From the NCBI GenBank assembly GCA_016716715.1, contig JADJVE010000001.1:496001-560000 (forward strand): a stretch of 64,000 nucleotides of DNA, written 5' to 3'. The position numbers and the translations under genes were made by a program. Source of the stretch: Acidobacteriota bacterium (GTDB taxonomy: Bacteria; Acidobacteriota; Thermoanaerobaculia; UBA5066). Below the pieces are notes generated by a model. It saw only the letters and a program-made list of their open reading frames with translations. It was not told the origin of the DNA and did no database searches. This document shows, in pieces, positions 50,987 through 59,459 of the stretch (its first letter is position 1; each line of letters starts with the position of its first letter).

Positions 50987-52903
50987 CTAGGGCGCCGTTC
51001 GCTCCTCGATCCTGAGGACGAGCAGCGTGCGGTCGTCGTCGGTCTCGTCGTGCCCGGTGTGCGCGCGCTGCGAGGCGAGAATGCGGTCCCGCAGCGCTGC
51101 GGCCGAGCCGCCGGCGCCCTCGCGGAGGCACTGTTCGAGCCTCACGAAGCCCCAGGGCTCTCCGCCTTCCTCACCCTTCGCGGCCTCGACGAGGCCGTCC
51201 GAGTAGACGACCCAGAGGTCGCCGGGAAGAAGCGGGGCCGTCACGGTCTGCCAGCCGGGCGGCAGCGCGACGCCGAGCGGGCGCGCCGCGTTCACGAGCG
51301 CCTCGACGGTCCCGTCGGGCCGCACGCGGTACGGGTACGGGTGGCCGGCGTTCGTGAACGACACCGTCGCCGTGCCGAAGTCGAAGGCGAGGTAGGCGAG
51401 CGTCACGAACGTCCGCGGGTCCGTCGAGCGGACGACCTCGACGTCGAGAAGCTCCATGAGCCGCGTCCCGGAGGCCCCGGTCTTCGCGAGGGCCGAGAGC
51501 GCCGCTTTCGAGGCCGCCATCACGATGCCCGTCGGAAGCCCGTGGCCGGAGACGTCCGCCACGACGACGGTCAGCGTCTTCGCGTCGCCCGAGAGGTCGT
51601 AGAAGTCGCCGCCGATCGCGGCCGCCGGCCGGAAGTCGACGGCGATCGAGACGCCGGGGAAGGAGAAGCCCGCCGGCGGAAGGAGCCGCCGCTGCAGGTC
51701 GCGCGCGACCTCGAGCTCGCGCTCGAGCGCCTCCTTCTCGGCCCGCGCCGCGACGCTCGCCGCGAGGCGCTCGGCCATGTGGTTGAAGCTCCCGACGAGC
51801 GCCGCGAGCTGGTCGTGCCCCTTGAGGAGGGCGCGGTGGCCGAAGTTGCCCTTCTCGATCTCGCCGAATCCCGTGGACAGCCTCCGCGTGGCGCGCGCGA
51901 TCCGGTAGACGAGCAGGCCGGCGACGAGGGACGCGAGAAAGAAGACGACGAGCGTCGCGATCCCGAGGCCGCCCACGACCGCGAGGACGACGCGGCTCAT
52001 CGGGACGTGCTCCGACCCCGCGACCGTCACGTCGCGGAACAGCTCCGACGCTTCCCGTGCGAGGGACGTGCGGACGAGAAAGAGGACCGGCTGCTTTTCG
52101 AGAGGCCGGCCGGTTTCCGCGTCGTGGACGCTCTCGCGCAGGAACAGGGGAAACGCGCTCCAGCGTCCGCTCCACGGCCCCGAGCCCGCCGGGGGCGCGG
52201 CCGTTTCGCCGCCGGTCTCGCCCTCGCCCCCCGAATCGGCTTCCCGCGAGAGGCTGACGCCCTTCTGCCTGCCGCCCGTGTCGAGCGAGAAGCGCACGCC
52301 GCCCTTGGGCACGTCGACGGTCTCTTCCTTGACCTTCACGGCCCCGAGGAGGCGGATCACGTTGCCGGTCTCCTTCTCGAGATCGCGGCGGAGGCCGGAG
52401 TCGAGCCGCTCCGTCAGGAGGAACGGCCCGTCCGGCCGGGGCACGACGGCGACCTCGTAGATCTCGGACCCCTGCTTGACGAGGTACACGCCGCGTTCCT
52501 TCATCCAGGGGCGCGGGGCGACCGCGGCCGGCGCGGCCGGGCCGCGGAGCGCGAGATCCCGCGCGCGGCTGAGGAGGCCCGCGTTCCGCCTCGCGAGCGC
52601 GGCCTCGACGCGGCGCGTCCCGAGCTGGCCCGCGACGACGAGGAGGCCCGCGTAGACGAAGAACGCCGCGAAGACGACGGCGGACATCAGGAGAAGGTAC
52701 GAGACGACGAGCCGGCTCCCGACCCGCCACAGGAGGCCGCGCAGGAGCGCGCGGATGGCGGTCACGCAGAAGACGGCGCCGCCGAAGATGAGGAGGACGG
52801 CCCCGAGTCCCGCCCACGGCGTCTCGTCGCGCGCAAGCGTCACGACGAGGACACCCGCGGCCGTGAGCAGGCCGCTGACCTTGAACGTGCGCGAGAGCCT
52901 CAT
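50987..52903 (-). CDS. Membrane sensor phosphatase: HAMP plus SpoIIE-type PP2C
   Basis: 638 residues from the ATG at 52903, overlapping the MscS stop as ATGA. Spans at about 9-22, 32-52 and 64-92; a roughly 210-residue extracytoplasmic region; another span at about 306-335; HAMP about 336-390; a coiled coil (LERELEVARDLQRRLLPPAG); then a PP2C/SpoIIE domain at about 420-635 with IGGDFYDL, VVVADVSGHGLPTG, NAGHPYPYRV, LWVVYSDGLVEA and DDRTLLVLR. It would dephosphorylate Ser/Thr proteins, classically anti-sigma antagonists, in response to a periplasmic signal. No anti-sigma genes are nearby, but a Ser/Thr kinase is two genes upstream. Confidence 0.92.
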   Translation of the reverse strand: MRLSRTFKVSGLLTAAGVLVVTLARDETPWAGLGAVLLIFGGAVFCVTAIRALLRGLLWRVGSRLVVSYLLLMSAVVFAAFFVYAGLLVVAGQLGTRRVEAALARRNAGLLSRARDLALRGPAAPAAVAPRPWMKERGVYLVKQGSEIYEVAVVPRPDGPFLLTERLDSGLRRDLEKETGNVIRLLGAVKVKEETVDVPKGGVRFSLDTGGRQKGVSLSREADSGGEGETGGETAAPPAGSGPWSGRWSAFPLFLRESVHDAETGRPLEKQPVLFLVRTSLAREASELFRDVTVAGSEHVPMSRVVLAVVGGLGIATLVVFFLASLVAGLLVYRIARATRRLSTGFGEIEKGNFGHRALLKGHDQLAALVGSFNHMAERLAASVAARAEKEALERELEVARDLQRRLLPPAGFSFPGVSIAVDFRPAAAIGGDFYDLSGDAKTLTVVVADVSGHGLPTGIVMAASKAALSALAKTGASGTRLMELLDVEVVRSTDPRTFVTLAYLAFDFGTATVSFTNAGHPYPYRVRPDGTVEALVNAARPLGVALPPGWQTVTAPLLPGDLWVVYSDGLVEAAKGEEGGEPWGFVRLEQCLREGAGGSAAALRDRILASQRAHTGHDETDDDRTLLVLRIEERTAP

Positions 52904-54561
52904 CGGGGCACGCGCGGGTCCGCGGGCGGCGCGGCGGGCTCGAGGGCCTTCGCCTCCGCCGCGAGGTACGTCGTCTGCGTCGGAAACGCGAAGCCGCTGC
53001 CGGCTTTCTCGACGGCGTGCATGAGCGAGAGGAGAAGCTCCTCCTGCACGCCGAGGAACGTCGCCCAGTCGGGCGCGAGGACGTACGCGTACACCTCCAC
53101 GTCGAGCGTGTAGGCGCTCAGCTTCAGGAAGCGCACGCGCGCGGTCGCGGGCTCGACGCGGGGGTCGGCGGCGAGCCGCGCGCGGCAGCCGTCGAGGACG
53201 GCCTGCATCTGCGCGGCCGTGGTCTCGAAGGTGAGGCCGAGCGTGTGCCGGAACAGGAACTTGTCGCGTCGGCTCAGGTTCTCGATCTGCGAGGTCATCA
53301 TCATCCCGTTCGGGATCGAGACGACGGTCCGCTCGAACGTGCGGATCCTCGTCGCGTAGAGCGTCACGTCCTCGACCTCGCCCTGCACGGTCCCGACCTT
53401 CACGACGTCGCCCACGCGCAGGATCTTGTCCGTGAGGACGACGACGCCTCCGAACAGGTTCTCGAGGCTCTTCTGGGCCGCGAAGGCGACCGCGATGCCG
53501 CCGATCCCGAGGCCCGCGAGCGTCGCGGTGAGGTTCACGCCGAGGACGCCGAGAGCCGCGATGGCGGTCCCGAGGACGACGATTCCCTGCAGGACGCGGC
53601 GGCCGATCGTGAGCGAGGACGTGGCGGCCTGCCCCGAGGCGAGGAGGCGCATCGTCGCCCGCGACGTCAGAAAGCCGACGAGCTGGACGAGGAGCCAGCC
53701 GACGGCGAAGACGAGCGCGAGGCGCACGCCGCGGGCGTAGGCGTACCGGCCGAGGAGCGGGAGACCGATGCGGTCGACGCAGAAGGCGTGGAGGGGAATC
53801 GCGACGAGGAGGGCGAGCGGCGCGCGGAAGGACGCGAGGCCGTTCCGGAAGTCGGCAAACGCCGTGCGGCGGCTCGCCGTCCGGTCGACGAGGCGGGCCG
53901 CGCCGTACACGAGGAGCCGCGCGACGAGCCAGGCGGCGGGCAGCAGCGCGAGAAACGCGAGGATCTGCCAGAGGCGGAACGAACCCCCGAACTGCCTGCG
54001 GAGAGGCGACGGCATGATCCGGTCCAGCTCCGGGACGGAGAGGTCTTTGAAGGCGGCCGGGACCTCGCGGAGCGTCTGCGACGAAACGAGCCAGATCGCG
54101 GGGCCCTCGGCCGGCCGCGTCCGGGCAAGGAGCACGTCGAAGGACTCGTCCCCGTGGTCGACCGATCCCGCGCGCTCGTAGTCGGGCCCGAGCCCGTCGT
54201 CCACGTTGCTGAGCGGGGTCCGGCTGAGCTTCTCGAGGTCGCCCGTGAACCGCTCGTCGACGACGGCCTTCAGCTCCCGGGCGATCTGCTCCCGCGACAG
54301 CTTCGCGCCTTTCGGCCACTGGAGGTACTCGGCGGCCGCCGTCCAGTTCTCCCTCGCGGCGGCGCGCATGAAGCCGAGGAACGCGCCGTACGGCGTCTCG
54401 CGCTTGTAGGGGTCGCCAGGCGTCTCGGCGGACGGCGCCGGCGCCGGCGTCGGGGAGAGCCCGGGGATCTGCGCCGCGAGCGGCCCGGCAGCGAGAAAGG
54501 CGGCGCCGAGGACGGCGGCAAGAGCGCTGGCGGCAAAGAAGCGTCGGATCGGGAGCGTCAT
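52900..54561 (-). CDS. MscS-family mechanosensitive channel with periplasmic N-domain
   Basis: 553 residues. Signal peptide about 1-30, then about 160 extracytoplasmic residues resembling the accessory region of larger MscS members. Spans follow from about 185 (LWQILAFLALLPAAWLVARL), then the pore helix region with LGVNLTATLAGLGIGGIAVA, FAAQKSLENLFGG (TM3 kink) and the beta domain VGDVVKVGTVQGEVEDVTLY ... VSIPNGMMMTSQIEN. Opens under membrane tension to release osmolytes. TAGGCT lies 9 bases before the ATG, so an internal promoter is possible, although the kinase stop is only 26 bases away. Confidence 0.92.
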   Translation of the reverse strand: MTLPIRRFFAASALAAVLGAAFLAAGPLAAQIPGLSPTPAPAPSAETPGDPYKRETPYGAFLGFMRAAARENWTAAAEYLQWPKGAKLSREQIARELKAVVDERFTGDLEKLSRTPLSNVDDGLGPDYERAGSVDHGDESFDVLLARTRPAEGPAIWLVSSQTLREVPAAFKDLSVPELDRIMPSPLRRQFGGSFRLWQILAFLALLPAAWLVARLLVYGAARLVDRTASRRTAFADFRNGLASFRAPLALLVAIPLHAFCVDRIGLPLLGRYAYARGVRLALVFAVGWLLVQLVGFLTSRATMRLLASGQAATSSLTIGRRVLQGIVVLGTAIAALGVLGVNLTATLAGLGIGGIAVAFAAQKSLENLFGGVVVLTDKILRVGDVVKVGTVQGEVEDVTLYATRIRTFERTVVSIPNGMMMTSQIENLSRRDKFLFRHTLGLTFETTAAQMQAVLDGCRARLAADPRVEPATARVRFLKLSAYTLDVEVYAYVLAPDWATFLGVQEELLLSLMHAVEKAGSGFAFPTQTTYLAAEAKALEPAAPPADPRVPR

Positions 54562-54587
54562 CGGTTTTCCAGCCTACCGCAACGACG

Positions 54588-56024
54588 TCAGAAGGGGTCC
54601 GGCCCGTCCATCGCGCTCGCGGGCGGCTCCGGGCGGCGCGGCGGGCGGACGACCGTGACGGAGCAGTCGGCCTTCGAGGCCACCTCGGCGGAGACGCTCC
54701 CGAGAATCGAGCGGCGCACGGAGTCCGTCCGGGCGCCGATCACGACGTGGTCGACGTGGTTCGCCTCGACGTACTCGAGGATGGCCTCGGCGGGGTCCCT
54801 CGCCTCGAGGACGTGGAACGTGAGGCGCGTCTCGCCGATCGCGAGAGGCCGGGCCCAGTGCTTGAGCTCGACGAGGCGCTCCACGTGCTTGTTGCGGCCC
54901 GCTTCGTCCAGCGTCGTGTCGATCCCGATGCGGCGCTGCTTGAGGACGTTCAGGATCGCGAAGCGCGCGCCCGGGACGATCTCGATGAGGCGCCGGATCG
55001 TCACGCGCAGCGCCTCGAGGAGCTCCTCGTCGCCGTCGAGGTCCACGGCGGCCATCACGATGGGGGTGTCGGCCTTCGGAGGCGCGATCTCGCGGAGCGC
55101 GATGGGACGCACCTCGGGGTTGAACCGGCGGCGGATCCGGGCGCTCCACGAGTCGCGCTCGAGCTTCTCGGAGCGCGCGGTGAGCTTGACCTGGTCCGGG
55201 TGGGCGAGGTCGAACGCGAGATACGCGGCCGTCGGGTAGCGGCGCAGCGGGTCGACCTCGAGGCAGCGCAGGACGACCTCCTGGAGCCACGGCGGGTAGT
55301 CCGCCTTCAGGCGTCGGGGCGGCACGGGATCCCACCAGAGCCGTTTCTTCAGGGCGCGGGCGCCCTTCGGGTCGCCGAACGGGCGAACGCCCGTGGAGAA
55401 GAAGTAGAGGAGGACGCCGAGCGCGAAGATGTCGCTTCGCGGGTCGGTGCGGTTGCCGAGGATCTGCTCGGGCGCCATGTAGGGCGCCGTGCCGTACGGC
55501 ACCCGGAACTCCTCGCCCATGAGGTCCGGAAGCTGGTCGTGGTGCGCGAGGCCGAAGTCCACGAGCGCGGCCTCGCCGCTCTCGCGCATGATGATGTTCG
55601 AGGGCTTGATGTCGAGGTGGACGACGTTCTGGTGGTGGAGGTCGAGCAGGGCGGCGGCGACCTTGATCCCGATCCTCGCGACCTCGGCGTAGGGGAGCGG
55701 GAGCTCGTCGAGCCTCGTGAGGAGCGTTTTCCCGTCGATGCGCTCCATCACGATGTAGGGCTGCACGGCGAAGTCGCCCGAGGCGACGAACTTCGGCACG
55801 TGGATGCCCGACAGGCGCGGCAGGATCATCTGCTCCATCTCGAAGCCGACGATCGCGGCCGGGTCCTCGCCCTCGAGGAGCGCGGGGACCTTCATGAGGA
55901 GATCCATCGAGATCCCGGGGCGCTCCACGCGCCGCAGCGTCGCCATCCCCCCGGTGTGGAGGAGGTCCCCCACGACGAACCCGTCGATCACGGCGCCCTT
56001 CTGGACGCGGATGCGGACGTTCAC
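54588..56024 (-). CDS. Ser/Thr kinase fused to a UspA domain
   Basis: 478 residues. Kinase about 12-275: Gly loop LLHTGGMATL, Lys in LLMKV, catalytic loop VVHLDIKPSNII (HLD instead of HRD, catalytic Asp kept), ALVDFGLAHH and GTAPYMAPEQILG. Residues about 318-462 are a universal-stress domain: TPIVMAAVDLDGDEELLEAL at the start and HVVIGARTDSVRRSILGSVS with a G-x2-G-x9-G-(S/T)-like ATP loop and CSVTVVRPP at the end. GTG start, 4 bases after the phosphoesterase stop; MscS starts 26 bases downstream. Soluble; probably links a stress signal to phosphorylation. Confidence 0.92.
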   Translation of the reverse strand: MNVRIRVQKGAVIDGFVVGDLLHTGGMATLRRVERPGISMDLLMKVPALLEGEDPAAIVGFEMEQMILPRLSGIHVPKFVASGDFAVQPYIVMERIDGKTLLTRLDELPLPYAEVARIGIKVAAALLDLHHQNVVHLDIKPSNIIMRESGEAALVDFGLAHHDQLPDLMGEEFRVPYGTAPYMAPEQILGNRTDPRSDIFALGVLLYFFSTGVRPFGDPKGARALKKRLWWDPVPPRRLKADYPPWLQEVVLRCLEVDPLRRYPTAAYLAFDLAHPDQVKLTARSEKLERDSWSARIRRRFNPEVRPIALREIAPPKADTPIVMAAVDLDGDEELLEALRVTIRRLIEIVPGARFAILNVLKQRRIGIDTTLDEAGRNKHVERLVELKHWARPLAIGETRLTFHVLEARDPAEAILEYVEANHVDHVVIGARTDSVRRSILGSVSAEVASKADCSVTVVRPPRRPEPPASAMDGPDPF

Positions 56025-56028
56025 GTGC

Positions 56029-56772
56029 TCACTGGCCCCACGTGAGGCGCTCGGCGTACATGTCGGGCAGGGCGGCGCGCCGGATCTTCTTCGCGGCCTC
56101 TTCGACCTCGTACGGGACGCGGTGGTACGTGATTTCGGCGCGAGCCGTGTCGACGAGCGCCCAGCACGCGGCCGGGTTCCCGTCGCGCGGCTGCCCGACG
56201 GAGCCCATCACGGCGAGCCAGCGCCGCTGCGGCAGAAGGGGGATCGCGATGCCCGGCACGGGCCGGAACGGGATGAGCTTGAGCGTCTCGGACATGTTGT
56301 AGACGGTTGGCCGGTGCACGTGGCCGCAGAACGTGACGCGCCGGCGCGTCGCCTTGAGGCTGCGCGCCGCGTCCGCGGCGTCCGTCACGTACGTCCAGCG
56401 CGCCGGCGCCGCGGCGTCCGCATGGACGAACAGGCAGTCGCCCTCCTCGAGCGTCAGGGGAAGCGCGGCGAGGAACGCGCGCTGCTCGGGCCCGAGCTGG
56501 TTGCGCGTCCACTCGAGCCCGGACTCGACGGAGGAGTCCATCGTCGGGGTCCTCCCGCCCACCGCGGCGTCGTGGTTGCCCTGCAGCGCGATGCCGACGC
56601 CTTTCGCGACGCGGTCCATGATCGTCGACACGACCCAGTCGGGGTCGGCCCCGTAGTTCACGTAGTCGCCCAGGAAGACGAGCCGCTCGGCGTGACGCGC
56701 GGCGGCGTCGGCGAGGCAGGCCTCGAACGCCTCCCGGTTGGCGTGGATGTCCGCCATGAGCGCAAGCCGCAT
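56029..56772 (-). CDS. Calcineurin-like metallophosphoesterase
   Basis: 247 residues from the ATG at 56772; an upstream extension would run through tRNA-Glu. Motifs: LALMADIHANREAFEACL (D-x-H), RLVFLGDYVNYGADP (GD), ALQGNHDAAV (GNHD), LFVHADAA and FCGHVHRPTV (GHxH). This is the YfcE/ApaH-related single-domain type; possible substrates include diadenosine polyphosphates, cyclic nucleotides or phosphoproteins. TACGCT 6 bases upstream of the ATG and no Shine-Dalgarno suggest a leaderless mRNA, though read-through from the tRNA 44 bases upstream is also possible. Confidence 0.9.
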   Translation of the reverse strand: MRLALMADIHANREAFEACLADAAARHAERLVFLGDYVNYGADPDWVVSTIMDRVAKGVGIALQGNHDAAVGGRTPTMDSSVESGLEWTRNQLGPEQRAFLAALPLTLEEGDCLFVHADAAAPARWTYVTDAADAARSLKATRRRVTFCGHVHRPTVYNMSETLKLIPFRPVPGIAIPLLPQRRWLAVMGSVGQPRDGNPAACWALVDTARAEITYHRVPYEVEEAAKKIRRAALPDMYAERLTWGQ

Positions 56773-56778
56773 CGTCGG

Positions 56779-56784
56779 AGCGTA
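56779..56784 (-). promoter_or_regulatory. -10-like TACGCT before the metallophosphoesterase
   Basis: On the minus strand TACGCT ends 6 bases before the ATG at 56772, between the tRNA-Glu gene and the coding region. No -35 is obvious, since it would fall at the end of the tRNA. Confidence 0.35.
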
Positions 56785-56815
56785 TCGCGACGGGGATCGG
56801 CCCGGGAGAGGGAGG

Positions 56816-56891
56816 TGGTACCGCGTACGAGATTTGAACTCGTGATCTCCGCCTTGAGAGGGCGGCGTCCTAACCGCTAGACGAACGCGGC
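56816..56891 (-). tRNA. tRNA-Glu (anticodon CUC)
   Basis: 76 bases including an encoded CCA. Acceptor stem GCCGCGT pairs with ACGCGGT (one G-T pair at the end); D arm GTC/GAC; anticodon stem CCGCC/GGCGG with loop CTCTCAA, anticodon CTC; T arm ACGAG/CTCGT with loop TTCAAAT. The sequence around the D loop (GTCTAGCGGTTAGGAC) is typical of glutamate tRNAs. Confidence 0.95.
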
Positions 56892-56996
56892 ACGTTTTCC
56901 CACCACGAAGAGGCGTCCCCACGTGCGCGGGGACGCGGAATTTAGCACGGGCGGCGGCGCGGCCACAAATCGCGCGGGGAGGAGGAGAATCCCCCC

Positions 56997-58073
56997 ATGG
57001 AATTCGGAATTCTCGGCCTCGAGCTCTCGGGCAAGACGACGATCTTCTCCCTCCTCACCGGCCACCAGACAGCGGCGACGCCGCACAAACGCGAGGCCCA
57101 CGTCGGGATCGCGCACGTCCCCGACGCGCGGCTGGACCGGCTCACGGCGATGTTCAAGCCGAAGAAGCACACGCCGGCGACCGTCAAGTTCGTGGACGTC
57201 CCCGGCGTGGCGAAGGGCGGAGCCCAGAGCCTGAACCTCCCCGAGCTGCGCCAGATGGACGGCCTCGCCGTCGTCGTGCGCGCGTTCGCCTCCGACGCGA
57301 TCCCGCACCCCGAGGGGTCCGTGGACCCGGCGCGCGACCTCGAGCTCCTCGAGACCGAGATGCTCCTCGCGGACCTCTCCGTCGTCACGAACCGCCTCGA
57401 GCGCGTCGAGAAGGACATGGCGAAGAAGAAGACGCCCGAGCTCCAGACCGAAAAGGACCTCCTCGTGCGCTTCAAGGCCGCGCTCGACAAGGGCGAGCCG
57501 CTGCGCGGCTTCGACGTCCACGTCGAGGAGGAGAAGTACGTCAAGGGGTTCGGCCTCCTGACGCGAAAGCCCATGCTCGTGATCCTGAACGCGGGCGAGG
57601 GCGACGCCGGCGACCTCGCGGGCGCGCTCGCGAAGGCGAAGCTCGACGCATGGAAGGGCAAGCCGCACGTCGCGTTCAGCGCCGTCTCGGCGCCGATCGA
57701 GCAGGAGATCGCCGCGATGGCGCCGGAGGACCAGGCCGAGTTACTCAAGGGCCTCGGCCTCCCGGACCGCGCGCTCGACCGGCTGCTGCGCGCCGCCTAC
57801 GACCTCCTCGGCCTCATGTCGTTCCTCACGGCGGGCGAGGACGAGTGCCGCGCGTGGTCGATCCCGAAGGGGACGCACGCGGCGAAGGCCGCGGCCGCGA
57901 TCCACACGGACTTCGAGAAGCACTTCATCAGGGCCGAGGTCGTGCCGTTCGAGACGCTCGTCGAGGCCGGGGGCTCGCTCGCCCAGTGCAAGACGCATGG
58001 CACCCTGCGCGTCGAGGGCCGCGACTACGTCGTGAAGGACGGCGACGTCATCAACTTCCGGGTGAGCGCGTAG
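56997..58073 (+). CDS. YchF-like GTPase with TGS domain
   Basis: 358 residues; ATG with GGAGGAGGAG about 10 bases upstream. The P-loop is GLELSGKTT instead of the GLPNVGKST usual in YchF; G3 is FVDVPGVAKGG; the G4 position reads ILNAGE where YchF has NVDE-like. A helical insert at about 120-165 (EMLLADLSVVTNRLERVEKD) and a C-terminal TGS-like domain at about 275-358 (SFLTAGEDECRAWSIPKGTHA; LRVEGRDYVVKDGDVINFR) match YchF/OLA1, which prefers ATP and binds ribosomes. Because of the altered P-loop it may be a divergent paralogue rather than the housekeeping copy. Confidence 0.85.
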   Translation: MEFGILGLELSGKTTIFSLLTGHQTAATPHKREAHVGIAHVPDARLDRLTAMFKPKKHTPATVKFVDVPGVAKGGAQSLNLPELRQMDGLAVVVRAFASDAIPHPEGSVDPARDLELLETEMLLADLSVVTNRLERVEKDMAKKKTPELQTEKDLLVRFKAALDKGEPLRGFDVHVEEEKYVKGFGLLTRKPMLVILNAGEGDAGDLAGALAKAKLDAWKGKPHVAFSAVSAPIEQEIAAMAPEDQAELLKGLGLPDRALDRLLRAAYDLLGLMSFLTAGEDECRAWSIPKGTHAAKAAAAIHTDFEKHFIRAEVVPFETLVEAGGSLAQCKTHGTLRVEGRDYVVKDGDVINFRVSA

Positions 58074-58091
58074 CGCGGGAGCCGCCCGGCC

Positions 58092-58097
58092 TAGAAT
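58092..58097 (+). promoter_or_regulatory. -10-like TAGAAT before the M20 peptidase gene
   Basis: TAGAAT 21 bases before the ATG, followed by a GGAGG ribosome site (58110-58114). This is a conventional leadered arrangement, unlike the leaderless candidates elsewhere in the window. Confidence 0.35.
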
Positions 58098-58118
58098 TCG
58101 TCTCAAATCGGAGGATCC

Positions 58119-59450
58119 ATGAGACGGCTCGTTCTCGCGGCGCTTCTGCTCGCGTTTCCGCTTTCCGCCCAGCCCGCTGCGCCGGGAGCCAGGCCGCCCG
58201 TCCTCGCTCCGCTGGACGCGCTGTACCCGGACCTCGACGCGCTCTACGTCGACCTTCACCGGACGCCGGAGCTCTCACTCCACGAGGAGAAGACCGCCGC
58301 GAAGATGGCGGCCCGGCTCAGGGCCCTCGGCTTCGAGGTGACCGAGCGCGTCGGGGGGTGGGGCGTCGTGGGCGTCCTCCGGAACGGGAAGGGGCCGACC
58401 GTCCTCGTGCGGACGGACATGGACGCGCTCCCCATCAAGGAGCAGACGGGCCTCTCGTACGCGAGCACGGTGACGGCGAAGAACGACGCGGGGGAGACCG
58501 TGCCCGTCATGCACGCCTGCAGCCACGACATCCACATGACCTCGTGGATCGGAGCCGCCACTCTTCTCTCGCGCGCGAAGAACCGCTGGAGCGGCACGCT
58601 CGTTTTCGTCGCCCAGCCCGCCGAGGAGATGCTCCAGGGCGCCGAGGCCATGGTGAAGGACGGCCTCTTGACGCGCTTCCCGAAGCCGGACTTCGTGCTC
58701 GGCCTGCACGGCTCGAATTTCATCCCCGCGGGCCAGATCGGGATCGTCGCGGGTCCGGCATCCGCGGCCTCGAACGCCGTGGACATCACGTTCTACGGGC
58801 GGGGCGGGCACGGAGCGATGCCGCATCGCACGATCGACCCGGTCGTGATGGCGGCGCGCGCCGTCGTCACGCTTCAGACGATCGTCGCCCGCGAGGTGAA
58901 TCCGTTCGACCCCGCCGTCGTGACGGTCGGGACGTTCCACGCCGGGACGAAGCGCAACGTCATCCCCGACGAGGCGAAGCTCGAGCTGACGGTCCGGTCC
59001 TACAAGGCCGAGGTCCAGAAACACCTCCTCGAGGCGATCGAGCGCATCGCGAAGGCGGAAGCGGCGGCCGCCGGCGCGCCGCGTGCGCCCGCGGTGACGC
59101 TGGACCCGAAGGAGGCGTCCGAGGTGGTCGTCAACGACCCCGCGCTGACGGCGCGGCTCGGCGCGTCCCTGCGCCGGTCGCTCGGCAGCGACGTCGTGGT
59201 CCCGATCGACCCGACGCCGTCCTCGGAGGACATCGGCGTCTACGGCCGCGTCGCGGGCGTCCCGTCCGTTCAGCTCCGCGTGGGCGCACCCGAGGCGGCC
59301 GTGTACGCGAAGGCGAAGGCCGAAGGGAAGCTGCCGCCCGGACCGCACAACGGCGGATTCAAGCCGGACAAGGAGCCCACGATTCGCGGCGGCGTCACCG
59401 CGCTGACGCTCTCCGTGCTGGAGCTCTGCGCCCCGGCGGCGAAACTCTAG
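58119..59450 (+). CDS. Secreted M20-family peptidase/amidohydrolase
   Basis: 443 residues. Signal peptide about 1-18 (LAFPLSAQ). Di-metal ligands: VRTDMDALPI, MHACSHDIHM (HACGHD in most relatives), AQPAEEMLQGA and LGLHGSNF; GRGGHGAMPHRTIDPV starts the dimerisation lid; SSEDIGVYGRVAG supplies the last ligand region. This is the IAA-amino-acid/carboxypeptidase-Ss1 type (M20D). Expected to release amino acids from N-acyl or peptide substrates in the periplasm. Good ribosome site; stop lies 9 bases from the facing ABC permease stop. Confidence 0.92.
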   Translation: MRRLVLAALLLAFPLSAQPAAPGARPPVLAPLDALYPDLDALYVDLHRTPELSLHEEKTAAKMAARLRALGFEVTERVGGWGVVGVLRNGKGPTVLVRTDMDALPIKEQTGLSYASTVTAKNDAGETVPVMHACSHDIHMTSWIGAATLLSRAKNRWSGTLVFVAQPAEEMLQGAEAMVKDGLLTRFPKPDFVLGLHGSNFIPAGQIGIVAGPASAASNAVDITFYGRGGHGAMPHRTIDPVVMAARAVVTLQTIVAREVNPFDPAVVTVGTFHAGTKRNVIPDEAKLELTVRSYKAEVQKHLLEAIERIAKAEAAAAGAPRAPAVTLDPKEASEVVVNDPALTARLGASLRRSLGSDVVVPIDPTPSSEDIGVYGRVAGVPSVQLRVGAPEAAVYAKAKAEGKLPPGPHNGGFKPDKEPTIRGGVTALTLSVLELCAPAAKL

Positions 59451-59459
59451 GCGCTCCCG

